Shown here piece by piece: positions 1 to 5,758 of a stretch of 8,869 bases of DNA (the first letter of the stretch is position 1; every line of letters begins with the position of its first letter). This DNA is from Armatimonadota bacterium. Its GTDB lineage: Bacteria; Armatimonadota; DTGP01; JAHWJO01. The position numbers were made by a program, and so were the translations under genes. The notes under the pieces were generated by a model. That model was given only the letters and a program-made list of their open reading frames with translations, was not told where the DNA came from and did no database searches. The stretch covers positions 1 to 8,869 of the forward strand of contig JAHWJO010000161.1 of NCBI GenBank assembly GCA_019348365.1, read 5' to 3'.

Positions 1-28
1 GCACGGGCAGCAACAATCCCGGCATTTT

Positions 29-56
29 TACTGCCTACTGCCTACTGCCTACTGCT
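29..56. repeat. Heptanucleotide tandem repeat (TACTGCC)n
   Basis: Three exact copies of TACTGCC (29-35, 36-42, 43-49) are followed by TACTGCT (50-56), in strict 7-bp period. The array overlaps the 3' end of tgt: read on the minus strand, the last two codons and the TAG stop (51-49) lie inside it. It resembles the short tandemly repeated repetitive sequences (heptamer STRRs) known from cyanobacteria, but no function is visible here. Confidence 0.9.
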
Positions 57-1203
57 TACCATTATCTGCGTATCGTTCCAGAAACTCCCGCCGGTAGGCC
101 GTGAACCGGTCCTCCCGAATGGCCTGGCGGGCGCCTTCCATCAGCGCGGCGTAGAAATGGAGGTTGTGATAGGTGAGGAGCATCCCCACGAGCATCTCGT
201 CGCTCTTGTAGAGGTGGCGCAGGTACGCCGCCGAGTATCGCCGGCAGACCCGACATTCGCAGTTCGGGTCCATGGGGCCGAACTCGCGGGAATACTGGTT
301 CGCCTTGATGTTGATCCGCCCGACGGAGGTGTAAGCCGAGCCGTTGCGTCCCAGCCGCGTGGGGAGCACGCAGTCCATCATGTCCACCCCCCGCTCGACG
401 GCATCCAGAATGTCGATGGGGGTGCCCACGCCCATGAGGTAGCGGGGCTTGCCTTCGGGGAGGCGGTGGACGGTCCAGTCCATCACGGCCATGACCGCCT
501 CCTTCCCCTCGCCGACGGAAACCCCGCCGATGGCGTTGCCGGGGAAATCCAGCTCCGTGATGAAGGCGGCGCTCTCTTCCCGCAGGTCCCGGTAGGTGCT
601 CCCCTGCACGATCCCGAAGAGCAGCGGGTCGGGGTTGGGCCACGCCTGAGACTCGCGGAGGTGATGGAACGCCTCTTTGCAGCGCGCGGCCCAGCGGTGG
701 GTGCGGTTCAGCGACTCGCGGGCGTAGTCGTAGGGGCACGGGTTCGCGGGGCACTCGTCGAACGCCATGATCACGTCCGCCCCCAGCCCCAGCTCGATCT
801 CTATGACGCGCTCCGGCGTGAACAGGTGCTCCGACCCGTCGATGTAGCTCTTGAATTGCACGCCGTCCTCGCCCACGCGCCGGATGTGCTGGAGGCTGAA
901 CACCTGGAACCCGCCGCTGTCGGTGAGCATTGCACGCGGCCAGGAGATGAACCCGTGCAGCCCGCCTGCCTCGCGGATGAGGTCCACGCCCGGTCGCAGG
1001 TAGAGGTGATAGGTGTTCCCCAGGATGATGCGGAAGCCGAGGCCCTCAAGATCTTCCTGCGTGGTGGCCTTGACGGTCCCCTTGGTGCCGACGGGCATGA
1101 AGACCGGGGTCTCGACCTCGCCGTGAGCGGTGGAGAGGATGCCGCACCGGGCGGCGCAGTCGGCGGCCCGGTGGGTGACGCGATAATGGGAGCTGGAGGG
1201 CAA
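49..1203 (-). CDS. tgt: Queuine/preQ1 tRNA-guanine transglycosylase
   Basis: Exchanges guanine-34 in the anticodon of GUN tRNAs (Asp, Asn, His, Tyr) for preQ1 in queuosine synthesis; cytosolic. Numbered from the upstream GTG at 1269, the motif LTDSGGFQVFSL holds the catalytic Asp117, and DMMDCVLPTR holds the expected nucleophile Asp299. The zinc site is C337-x-C339-x2-C342 with H368, the usual spacing. DECP (Cys173) and Val252 in GGVSVGE match bacterial preQ1-type enzymes. Three starts are possible: GTG 1269, ATG 1266 or TTG 1203. I chose TTG 1203 because it gives 384 aa, close to the usual 370-385, because GAGG lies 5 nt upstream, and because the extra 22 residues of the longer form include the translation of a dispersed repeat (LPSPSLGEG). 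Identity is very secure; the start is not. The gene lies downstream of a peptide-transport permease, with no visible functional link. Confidence 0.97.
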   Translation of the reverse strand: MPSSSHYRVTHRAADCAARCGILSTAHGEVETPVFMPVGTKGTVKATTQEDLEGLGFRIILGNTYHLYLRPGVDLIREAGGLHGFISWPRAMLTDSGGFQVFSLQHIRRVGEDGVQFKSYIDGSEHLFTPERVIEIELGLGADVIMAFDECPANPCPYDYARESLNRTHRWAARCKEAFHHLRESQAWPNPDPLLFGIVQGSTYRDLREESAAFITELDFPGNAIGGVSVGEGKEAVMAVMDWTVHRLPEGKPRYLMGVGTPIDILDAVERGVDMMDCVLPTRLGRNGSAYTSVGRINIKANQYSREFGPMDPNCECRVCRRYSAAYLRHLYKSDEMLVGMLLTYHNLHFYAALMEGARQAIREDRFTAYRREFLERYADNGKQ

Positions 1204-1204
1204 G

Positions 1205-1233
1205 CTTCCCTCACCCAGGGAGGGAGAGGGAAG
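1205..1233. repeat. Diverged copy of GC-rich hairpin repeat
   Basis: CTTCCCTC (1205-1212) and GAGGGAAG (1226-1233) form an 8-bp stem. The interior carries the modules CCCTCACCC and GGGAGAGGG that also occur in the 40-bp arms at 2416-2455 and 2577-2616, so I take it as a short member of that family. It lies at the 5' end of tgt. On the minus strand it supplies the purine-rich GAGG just before the TTG at 1203. Confidence 0.6.
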
Positions 1234-1256
1234 TTCCTTCGCCTGATCTGATCGTT

Positions 1257-1290
1257 GGGGATTCATCACACCTCAGTGTGATGAATCCCC
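1257..1290. promoter_or_regulatory. Perfect 15-bp-stem palindrome at tgt 5' end
   Basis: GGGGATTCATCACAC (1257-1271), a CTCA loop (1272-1275) and GTGTGATGAATCCCC (1276-1290) form a perfect hairpin with a 4-nt loop. On the minus strand the ATG at 1266-1264 and GTG at 1269-1267 lie in the 3' arm, and the SD-like GAGG (1274-1271) is mostly in the loop. It could be a regulator operator, a translation-control hairpin for the longer tgt form, or a 3' processing hairpin of the permease transcript. Neither side has a T-tract, so a classical intrinsic terminator is unlikely. A further imperfect inverted copy of part of one arm lies just beyond, near 1306-1318. Confidence 0.7.
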
Positions 1291-1355
1291 CCGTTCCCAG
1301 CCAAGGGGGACGAATACAGTCACCTTCCCGAGAAACAGGGTAAGGGTGTTACTCC

Positions 1356-1389
1356 GACTCAAAGACTCTCGACTTACCGACTCCCGACT
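1356..1389. repeat. GACT tandem array, 7/8-bp period (left of permease)
   Basis: GACT starts at 1356, 1364, 1371, 1379 and 1386, spaced 8, 7, 8, 7, which is a 15-bp super-period. It lies between the permease stop codon (1407-1409) and tgt. On the minus strand the core reads AGTC, the same as the array at 2367-2415 on the plus strand, so the two arrays face each other across the permease gene. The rest of the 1270-1406 spacer holds no gene or convincing promoter. Confidence 0.8.
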
Positions 1390-1406
1390 CACCGGCTGGG
1401 GCCGGG

Positions 1407-2342
1407 TCACGCTTTCCGTCGGAATCCGGCCCGAACGCGGGGATCCAGGATGCCGTAGAGCAGGTCCACGAGCAGATTCACGAGCACGAACCCCACCGCC
1501 GCCAGCATCACCGTCGCCTGGATGACGAGGTACTCCCGCTCGAAGATCGCGCTGATGCTCTGCATCCCGACGCCGGGGATGGCGAAGATCGTCTCCACCA
1601 CGAACGACCCCGTCAGCAGGTATCCGAAAGCCGTGCCGATCACCGTCAGCACGGGCAGGAGCGCGTTCCGGAGCGCGTGACGCCGGATCACCTGTCCCCG
1701 CGTCAATCCCTTCGCGTAGGCGGTGCGGATGTAATCCTGCCGCAGCACCTCCACCATCTGAGTGCGGGTGAGGCGGGCGATCAGGGCGGCGGGGCGGCCC
1801 GCCAGCACCAGCGCGGGCAAAATGAGATACTGTGGCCCTTCCCATCCTGCCACCGGGAGCCATCCCAGACGGACCGCCAGCAGCAGGATCAACAGCGGCG
1901 CCAGCACGAACGCCGGGATCGAAACGCCGATGAGCGTCACCACCATCGCTGCACGATCTACCCAGGTGTTCTGGTACACGGCGGCCAGTACCCCGAAACC
2001 GATGCCCGCCGCCACCGCGACCGCCATCGCCCAGAACGCCAGCGTGAAGGTGTACGGGATGCCTTCGGACATGATCTCCCGGACGGGCACTTCGGTGCGG
2101 TAGGTCTTCCCGAAATCGCCCCGCACGGCGTTGCCGAGATAGGTGAAGTACTGCTCGTGGAGCGGGCGGTCGAGGCCGAGTTCGTGGCGGAGGCGGGCGC
2201 GAGCGGCGGGATCGGCGTGCTGCCCCAGCCGCAACGCGACGGGATCGCCGGGGGCCAACGCGCTGAGAAGAAAGGTGATTAGCGAGAGGACCAGCAGCGT
2301 CGGGATCGCGAGGAGCAGCCGGTGGAGGACGTACTTCGCCAT
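1407..2342 (-). CDS. Peptide ABC transporter permease, DppB/OppB type
   Basis: Inner-membrane permease of a dipeptide/oligopeptide importer, 311 aa, the usual length for the DppB/OppB branch. The N-terminus (YVLHRLLLAIPTLLVLSLITF) is the typical first helix; further hydrophobic segments lie at about 97-122, 135-158, 171-190, 229-250 and 275-296. The cytoplasmic EAA loop that contacts the ATPase is at about 203-226 (DYIRTAYAKGLTRGQ, then HALRNALLP). The C-terminus has the family signature YGILDPRVR. The ATG at 2342 has AGAGAGG 10 nt upstream. The binding-protein gene lies 286 bp upstream on the same strand. The partner permease (DppC/OppC) and ATPases, which usually follow directly, are absent: the next gene is tgt. 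The gene is intact, so it probably works with subunits encoded elsewhere. The substrate (di-/oligopeptide, nickel or other) cannot be told from the permease. Confidence 0.95.
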   Translation of the reverse strand: MAKYVLHRLLLAIPTLLVLSLITFLLSALAPGDPVALRLGQHADPAARARLRHELGLDRPLHEQYFTYLGNAVRGDFGKTYRTEVPVREIMSEGIPYTFTLAFWAMAVAVAAGIGFGVLAAVYQNTWVDRAAMVVTLIGVSIPAFVLAPLLILLLAVRLGWLPVAGWEGPQYLILPALVLAGRPAALIARLTRTQMVEVLRQDYIRTAYAKGLTRGQVIRRHALRNALLPVLTVIGTAFGYLLTGSFVVETIFAIPGVGMQSISAIFEREYLVIQATVMLAAVGFVLVNLLVDLLYGILDPRVRAGFRRKA

Positions 2343-2352
2343 CAGGTTGTTG

Positions 2353-2359
2353 CCTCTCT
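2353..2359 (-). promoter_or_regulatory. Shine-Dalgarno of the permease gene
   Basis: On the minus strand AGAGAGG ends 10 nt before the ATG at 2342. It supports that start. It lies between the gene and the AGTC array at 2367-2415, so the array is outside the translation initiation region. Confidence 0.6.
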
Positions 2360-2366
2360 GAGGGGC

Positions 2367-2415
2367 AGTCGGTGAGTCGTGGGTCTAGGAGTCATGGGTC
2401 GGTGAGTTGGGAGTC
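2367..2415. repeat. AGTC tandem array, 15-bp super-period (right of permease)
   Basis: The core RGTC/RGTT starts at 2367, 2375, 2382, 2390, 2397, 2405 and 2412, with exact spacing 8, 7, 8, 7, 8, 7. It is directly upstream of the permease gene and directly abuts the left arm of the inverted repeat at 2416. It is inverted relative to the related array at 1356-1389. It encodes nothing credible. Confidence 0.85.
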
Positions 2416-2455
2416 GCCCTCACCCCCGGCCCCTCTCCCAATGCTGGGAGAGGGG
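2416..2455. repeat. Left arm of perfect 40-bp inverted repeat
   Basis: Exact reverse complement of 2577-2616. Internally, CCCCTCTCCCA (2430-2440), loop ATGC and TGGGAGAGGGG (2445-2455) form an 11-bp perfect hairpin, preceded by a CCCTCACCCCCGG tail. With the other arm it encloses about 120 bp of non-coding DNA. That core contains smaller inverted motifs (GGATCGGT 2481-2488 against ACCGATCC 2526-2533). It lies in the 286-bp gap between the binding-protein and permease genes. Confidence 0.95.
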
Positions 2456-2576
2456 AGCCGAAGTAGTAACATTGGGGGGAGGATCGGTTCGGCACTGATC
2501 CCCTGCTATTTCGATTTACAGCGGTACCGATCCAGGGAGAACCTACCTCCGAAGGAATTCATGATCTGCATAGTCA

Positions 2577-2616
2577 CCCCTCTCCCAGCATTGGGAGAGG
2601 GGCCGGGGGTGAGGGC
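2577..2616. repeat. Right arm of perfect 40-bp inverted repeat
   Basis: Exact reverse complement of 2416-2455, with no mismatch. On the minus strand its hairpin (2577-2602) starts 26 nt after the stop codon of the binding-protein gene. No T-tract follows, so it is not a classical intrinsic terminator. Its position is like that of REP hairpins between a periplasmic binding-protein gene and its permease gene (malE-malF in E. coli), where they stabilise the upstream message. Confidence 0.95.
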
Positions 2617-2628
2617 CACCGACCCCCA

Positions 2629-4284
2629 TCAATTCGGCCCGTCGAGGTACGTCTGCTTGTGGGGGAGGTGGCCCATCAGGCTCTCGCGGACGCCCTTCAC
2701 CGCCGGGTTCCACAGTTCCACGTCAGTCTGGAAGTAGAGGGGAATCCAGGCCGCGTCGTCCACCGCGATCCGCTCCGCTTTCCGGTAGAGCTCGATGCGC
2801 TTCTGGGGGTCCTGCATCACGTCGGCCTGATCGACGAGCCGGTCGAACTCCGGGTTGGAGTAGTTCGCGCCGTTCTCCGATGTGCCGGTGCGGAGCATGA
2901 TCGAGAGGAAGTCCTGCGGATCGAGGTAGTCGGCCATCCAGCGGAGGTAGTAGAACGGCAGCTCCCCTTTGTTCCGGGCGTCGAGGAACGAGCCCCACTC
3001 CATCTCCCGCAGCGAGACCTGGATGCCGAGGTTCTTCTCCAACTGGTCCGCCATTGCCTCCGCGAACCGCCGCATGTCGGCCTGCTTCTCGCGGAAAGTG
3101 AGGGTGAGCGCGGGGAACCCCTTGCCGCCGGGGTAGCCCGCTTCCGCCAGCAGTTGCCGCGCCTTTTCCGGGTTGTACTCCAGCCCCTTCAGGTTCGGGT
3201 CGTAGCCGGGGATGCCGGGGGGCAGGATGCCGTTTGCGCGCTTCGGCACATCCCGCATGGCGACCCGGATGAGGGTGTCCTTATCCACCGCGTGGTTGAA
3301 CGCCTGGCGCACCTGCTTCTTCTGGAAGGGCGGGAACGCCTTCTGGTTCATCGAGACGTAGAAGATGGCGGGGCGCGGGTAGATCTTCAGGTTGTCCTTC
3401 AGCTTCGGGTCGTTTTTGTCGCGGTCGTAGTCGCCCATCGTCACGTCGGTCATGTGCAACTCGCCGTTCTCGAACTTCGAGTGGCGGGTGCGGGTGTCGA
3501 GGAGGATGGGCCGCTCGATCCCGTCGAGTTTCGGGCGGCCTTCGTGGTAGTCCGGGTTCGCCCGGAGCCGCACCATCGAGTGGTGCGCCCACTGGTCGAG
3601 GATAAAGGGTCCCGTGCCCACGGGCTTCTCAGTCCAGCGATCCCCCCCCTCCTCGATGGCCCGCCGGCTGACGGCGTAGGCAGTCGGGTAGGTGAGCTTG
3701 CTGAGGAAGTACGCTTTCGGCTGATCGAGGGTGATCCGGAGGGTGTGGTCGCCCACGGCCTCCACGCCTTTCGCCGTCTGCGCCTTGCCCGCCAGCACGT
3801 CCTCCGCGCCGAGGATGTCGTTGAGGTACGTGCCCGCCACGGTGGACTGCGTCTTGGGGTCCAGCGCCCGGTTGATGCTGTAGACGAAATCCTGCGCGGT
3901 GACCGGGTCGCCGTTGTGGAACTTCACGCCCTGTTTGAGCTTGAAGGTGTAGACCCGCCCGTCGGGGCTGACGGTCCAGCTCTCCGCGAGGTTGGGAACG
4001 ACCTCGTTCTTCTCGTTCCACTGCACCAAGCCGTCGTAGAGGTGCTGAAGCACGTCGATGGTCGGGCCGTCCTCCACGCGGGCGGGGTCCATCGTCGTCG
4101 GCTCGGTGAGGAGCGGATAGCGTAGGGTCTGCGCGGATGCGGTCGTGCCGGTGTTCGCGTCGCCTTTCGGGCGGGTGGAGGTGGCGCAGCCGGAGAGGAA
4201 GGTCAGGGCGGCGAGGGCGGCCAGCATCGGCGCAGCGACGCGCCGGAAATGATCTCGGTACGGGGAAAGAATGAGAGTAGACAT
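2629..4284 (-). CDS. Oligopeptide-binding lipoprotein (SBP family 5, OppA/DppA)
   Basis: Extracytoplasmic solute-binding lipoprotein of a peptide ABC importer, 551 aa. A basic N-terminus, hydrophobic helix and lipobox LSGC put the lipidated cysteine at residue 33. The mature part has family-5 features: TEPTTMDPARVED near 60-72, the NLAESWTVSPDGRVYTFKLK segment at about 98-117, KFHNGDPVTAQDFVYS at about 121-136, PVGTGPFILD near 221, and the late WMADYLDPQDFLS segment near 449, as in OppA-like proteins. An in-frame ATG at 4479 would give 616 aa, but the extra 65 residues would bury the signal peptide and span the promoter at 4294-4323, so I chose ATG 4284. No clear Shine-Dalgarno is present; initiation is probably leaderless. 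The permease follows after the inverted repeat. Oligopeptide is the likeliest ligand, though family 5 also includes nickel- and sugar-binding members. Confidence 0.95.
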   Translation of the reverse strand: MSTLILSPYRDHFRRVAAPMLAALAALTFLSGCATSTRPKGDANTGTTASAQTLRYPLLTEPTTMDPARVEDGPTIDVLQHLYDGLVQWNEKNEVVPNLAESWTVSPDGRVYTFKLKQGVKFHNGDPVTAQDFVYSINRALDPKTQSTVAGTYLNDILGAEDVLAGKAQTAKGVEAVGDHTLRITLDQPKAYFLSKLTYPTAYAVSRRAIEEGGDRWTEKPVGTGPFILDQWAHHSMVRLRANPDYHEGRPKLDGIERPILLDTRTRHSKFENGELHMTDVTMGDYDRDKNDPKLKDNLKIYPRPAIFYVSMNQKAFPPFQKKQVRQAFNHAVDKDTLIRVAMRDVPKRANGILPPGIPGYDPNLKGLEYNPEKARQLLAEAGYPGGKGFPALTLTFREKQADMRRFAEAMADQLEKNLGIQVSLREMEWGSFLDARNKGELPFYYLRWMADYLDPQDFLSIMLRTGTSENGANYSNPEFDRLVDQADVMQDPQKRIELYRKAERIAVDDAAWIPLYFQTDVELWNPAVKGVRESLMGHLPHKQTYLDGPN

Positions 4285-4293
4285 GGTAGCCCG

Positions 4294-4323
4294 ATTATAG
4301 GGAGAGCAGCGAGGGAGCGTCAA
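4294..4323 (-). promoter_or_regulatory. Sigma70-type promoter of the peptide-binding lipoprotein gene
   Basis: On the minus strand TTGACG (4323-4318; one mismatch to TTGACA) is followed after 18 bp by a perfect TATAAT (4299-4294). The start codon begins at 4284, only 9 nt after the -10 box. A normal start site 6-8 nt downstream of the -10 leaves a leader of about 1-3 nt. This argues for a leaderless mRNA and against the longer in-frame start at 4479. Confidence 0.8.
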
Positions 4324-4451
4324 GCTTCGGCGGACGCTGAACGGTCCAACGGTGGATCGCCGGACGGACCGGTGCAAAAGGTAAAGAAGGGCTTTCCCCG
4401 GATGTGAAGAAGCCGGAGATGGCCCCGCCCGTTCCTCCCCCGCCTCCCGCG

Positions 4452-4456
4452 AAAGG
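4452..4456 (+). promoter_or_regulatory. Shine-Dalgarno of the dehydrogenase gene
   Basis: AAAGG lies 9 nt before the ATG at 4466. It contrasts with the divergent lipoprotein gene, which has no such motif. No convincing -35/-10 pair was found for this gene in the 181-bp divergent spacer. Confidence 0.45.
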
Positions 4457-4465
4457 TTCCTGCCC

Positions 4466-5482
4466 ATGCGAAGCGTCATCGCCGTCCACCCGAACTTCGA
4501 CCGCAGCTGGCCGTTCGCCGCCGACCGGTTTCGGGAGATCTGGGAGAGCCAGGGCGGCGTGGACTTCTACCGGCTGGACCCCGAGGACAAGCGGCCTCTC
4601 TGCCGCGTTGTTCCCGATCCCGGCACGGTGGACCGGCTTGTGAGCCTGGGCGTGCCGTTCACCCCCGACTGCCGGGAAGCGTTCTCCGGCCTGAAAGAGG
4701 CCGCCTTCAGTGGAGGGATCGGCGCGGAAGAGAAGGAGGCGCTGAAAGCGCGCGGTGTGCGGCTCTATTCCCACTCAACCGAGGGGTTCTGGGGCGAATC
4801 GGTGGCGGAGTTCGGGCTCGCGCTCACCCTCTGCGCACTCCGGCGCATCCCCCAGACCTACCACGCCATGCTCTCCAGCCACGAGCCATGGGATTACGAC
4901 CCGCCGGGGGACATCGGGCGGCCCGGCACGCGCGGGCACCAGTTCGGCGACGATAGCCGTTTCACCCATGGCACGCTTCAGGGGAAACGGGTGCGGATCG
5001 TCGGGGTCGGAAATATCGGGAGCCGCTACGCAAGTTTCTGCCACTTCATGGGGGCGGACGTGGCGGCGTGGGACCCCTTCGCCTGCGAGCCCGCTTTCCA
5101 CCGCTCCGGCGCGCGGCGGGTCTGGCACCTCGACGCGCTGGTGGAAGATGCCGAGATCTTCGCGCCGATGCTCCCCCTGACCGACTCGACGCGCGGGACC
5201 GTCACCGCCGATCAGATCCATGCCCTCCCGAAAGGCTGCCTCGTCGTGCTGGTGACCCGCGCCGGGATCTGCGACATGACGGCGGTGCGGGAGCGCGTTC
5301 TGGCGGACGAGCTCTCCCTCGCCGCCGACGTGTTCGACATCGAGCCCCTGCCGCTCAACGACCCCCTGCTGGGCCGCCCCAACGTCGTCCACACGCCGCA
5401 CAACGCGGGCCGCACCCGCGACGCGAACCACTCCTGGACGCAGATGCTCGCCGACCAGTTCCTGCCAGGGAGTAGGGTGTAG
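4466..5482 (+). CDS. D-isomer-specific 2-hydroxyacid dehydrogenase family protein
   Basis: Probable NAD(P)-dependent oxidoreductase of the D-2-hydroxyacid dehydrogenase family (phosphoglycerate, glyoxylate/hydroxypyruvate, D-lactate types), 338 aa, cytosolic. The Rossmann loop GVGNIG is at 180-185 and an acidic residue, Asp203 (AAWDPF), ends the second strand, which suggests NAD rather than NADP. The catalytic residues are in place: Arg265 (VTRAG), Glu293 (DIEPLP) and His312 (TPHNAG). Oddities: the usual N-T-A-R-G around the arginine is replaced by L-V-T-R-A; a long loop (about 139-170, rich in Gly, Asp and Pro) precedes the Rossmann fold; and the N-terminal substrate domain has no motif I recognise. 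The substrate cannot be named. It is divergent from the peptide-binding lipoprotein and 276 bp upstream of the glycosidase genes, with repeats between, so co-transcription with either is uncertain. Confidence 0.88.
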   Translation: MRSVIAVHPNFDRSWPFAADRFREIWESQGGVDFYRLDPEDKRPLCRVVPDPGTVDRLVSLGVPFTPDCREAFSGLKEAAFSGGIGAEEKEALKARGVRLYSHSTEGFWGESVAEFGLALTLCALRRIPQTYHAMLSSHEPWDYDPPGDIGRPGTRGHQFGDDSRFTHGTLQGKRVRIVGVGNIGSRYASFCHFMGADVAAWDPFACEPAFHRSGARRVWHLDALVEDAEIFAPMLPLTDSTRGTVTADQIHALPKGCLVVLVTRAGICDMTAVRERVLADELSLAADVFDIEPLPLNDPLLGRPNVVHTPHNAGRTRDANHSWTQMLADQFLPGSRV

Positions 5483-5487
5483 GGCTC

Positions 5488-5522
5488 TGAGCGTTGAGCA
5501 TTGAGCGTTTGGCGTTGAGCAT
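5488..5522. repeat. Heptanucleotide tandem repeat (TGAGCRT)5
   Basis: Five units in strict 7-bp period: TGAGCGT, TGAGCAT, TGAGCGT, TTGGCGT, TGAGCAT. It begins 6 bp after the dehydrogenase stop codon. It does not share sequence with the TACTGCC or AGTC arrays, only the period and the position at a gene end. Confidence 0.9.
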
Positions 5523-5602
5523 CGGGGATAGGGGCAGGATGTAGGATCGGGGAATTGGTGGAGGATCAATGCGGGAGATAGAATGGGAAGCCGTTGAACT
5601 AT

Positions 5603-5656
5603 GGAGGACCTCGGCTCCCCTCCCCGCGTCGGGGAGGGGTTGGGGGAGAGGTCTCC
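5603..5656. repeat. Diverged copy of GC-rich hairpin repeat
   Basis: CCCCTCCCCG (5617-5626), loop CGT and CGGGGAGGGG (5630-5639) form a 10-bp perfect stem, followed by a G-rich tail TTGGGGGAGAGG. This is the same plan as the arms at 2416-2455 and 2577-2616 with substitutions. An outer pairing of 5603-5612 with 5648-5656 (one bulged base) could extend the structure. No T-tract follows. The rest of the 5483-5758 spacer holds the heptamer array, an AT-rich patch (about 5684-5705, with TTAACA and TATATA at non-promoter spacing) and no gene I can support. Confidence 0.75.
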
Positions 5657-5758
5657 AACCCACGCATCCTCCGATGCTGAACCTTAACAGGAAATTTATA
5701 TACGAAGAAGGCGGAAACGGCGGGAACGCCTGGCCTCCGCCTCGATATGAAATGACCT

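Noticed and set aside
29..56. CRISPR-like repeat array
   Set aside because: The unit is 7 bp in direct tandem with no spacers and no cas genes nearby; the same holds for the other arrays in the window.
157..1251. 364-codon plus-strand frame across tgt
   Set aside because: Antisense of a highly conserved enzyme, no recognisable domain, biased composition.
1257..1290. Palindrome as a rho-independent terminator
   Set aside because: The stem is strong, but neither strand has a T-run after it and the stem overlaps candidate tgt start codons.
2372..2737. 121-codon plus-strand frame in the binding-protein/permease gap
   Set aside because: Made of translated AGTC array and both 40-bp arms, and it runs into the antisense of the binding-protein gene.
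4285..4479. N-terminal extension of the peptide-binding lipoprotein to ATG 4479
   Set aside because: It would put 65 residues before a clear lipoprotein signal peptide and cover the TTGACG/TATAAT promoter.
5684..5702. TTAACA and TATATA as a promoter for the glycosidase operon
   Set aside because: The spacing between them is only about 7 bp, and no -35 at 16-18 bp fits the TATATA. A promoter probably exists in the spacer but I cannot place it.
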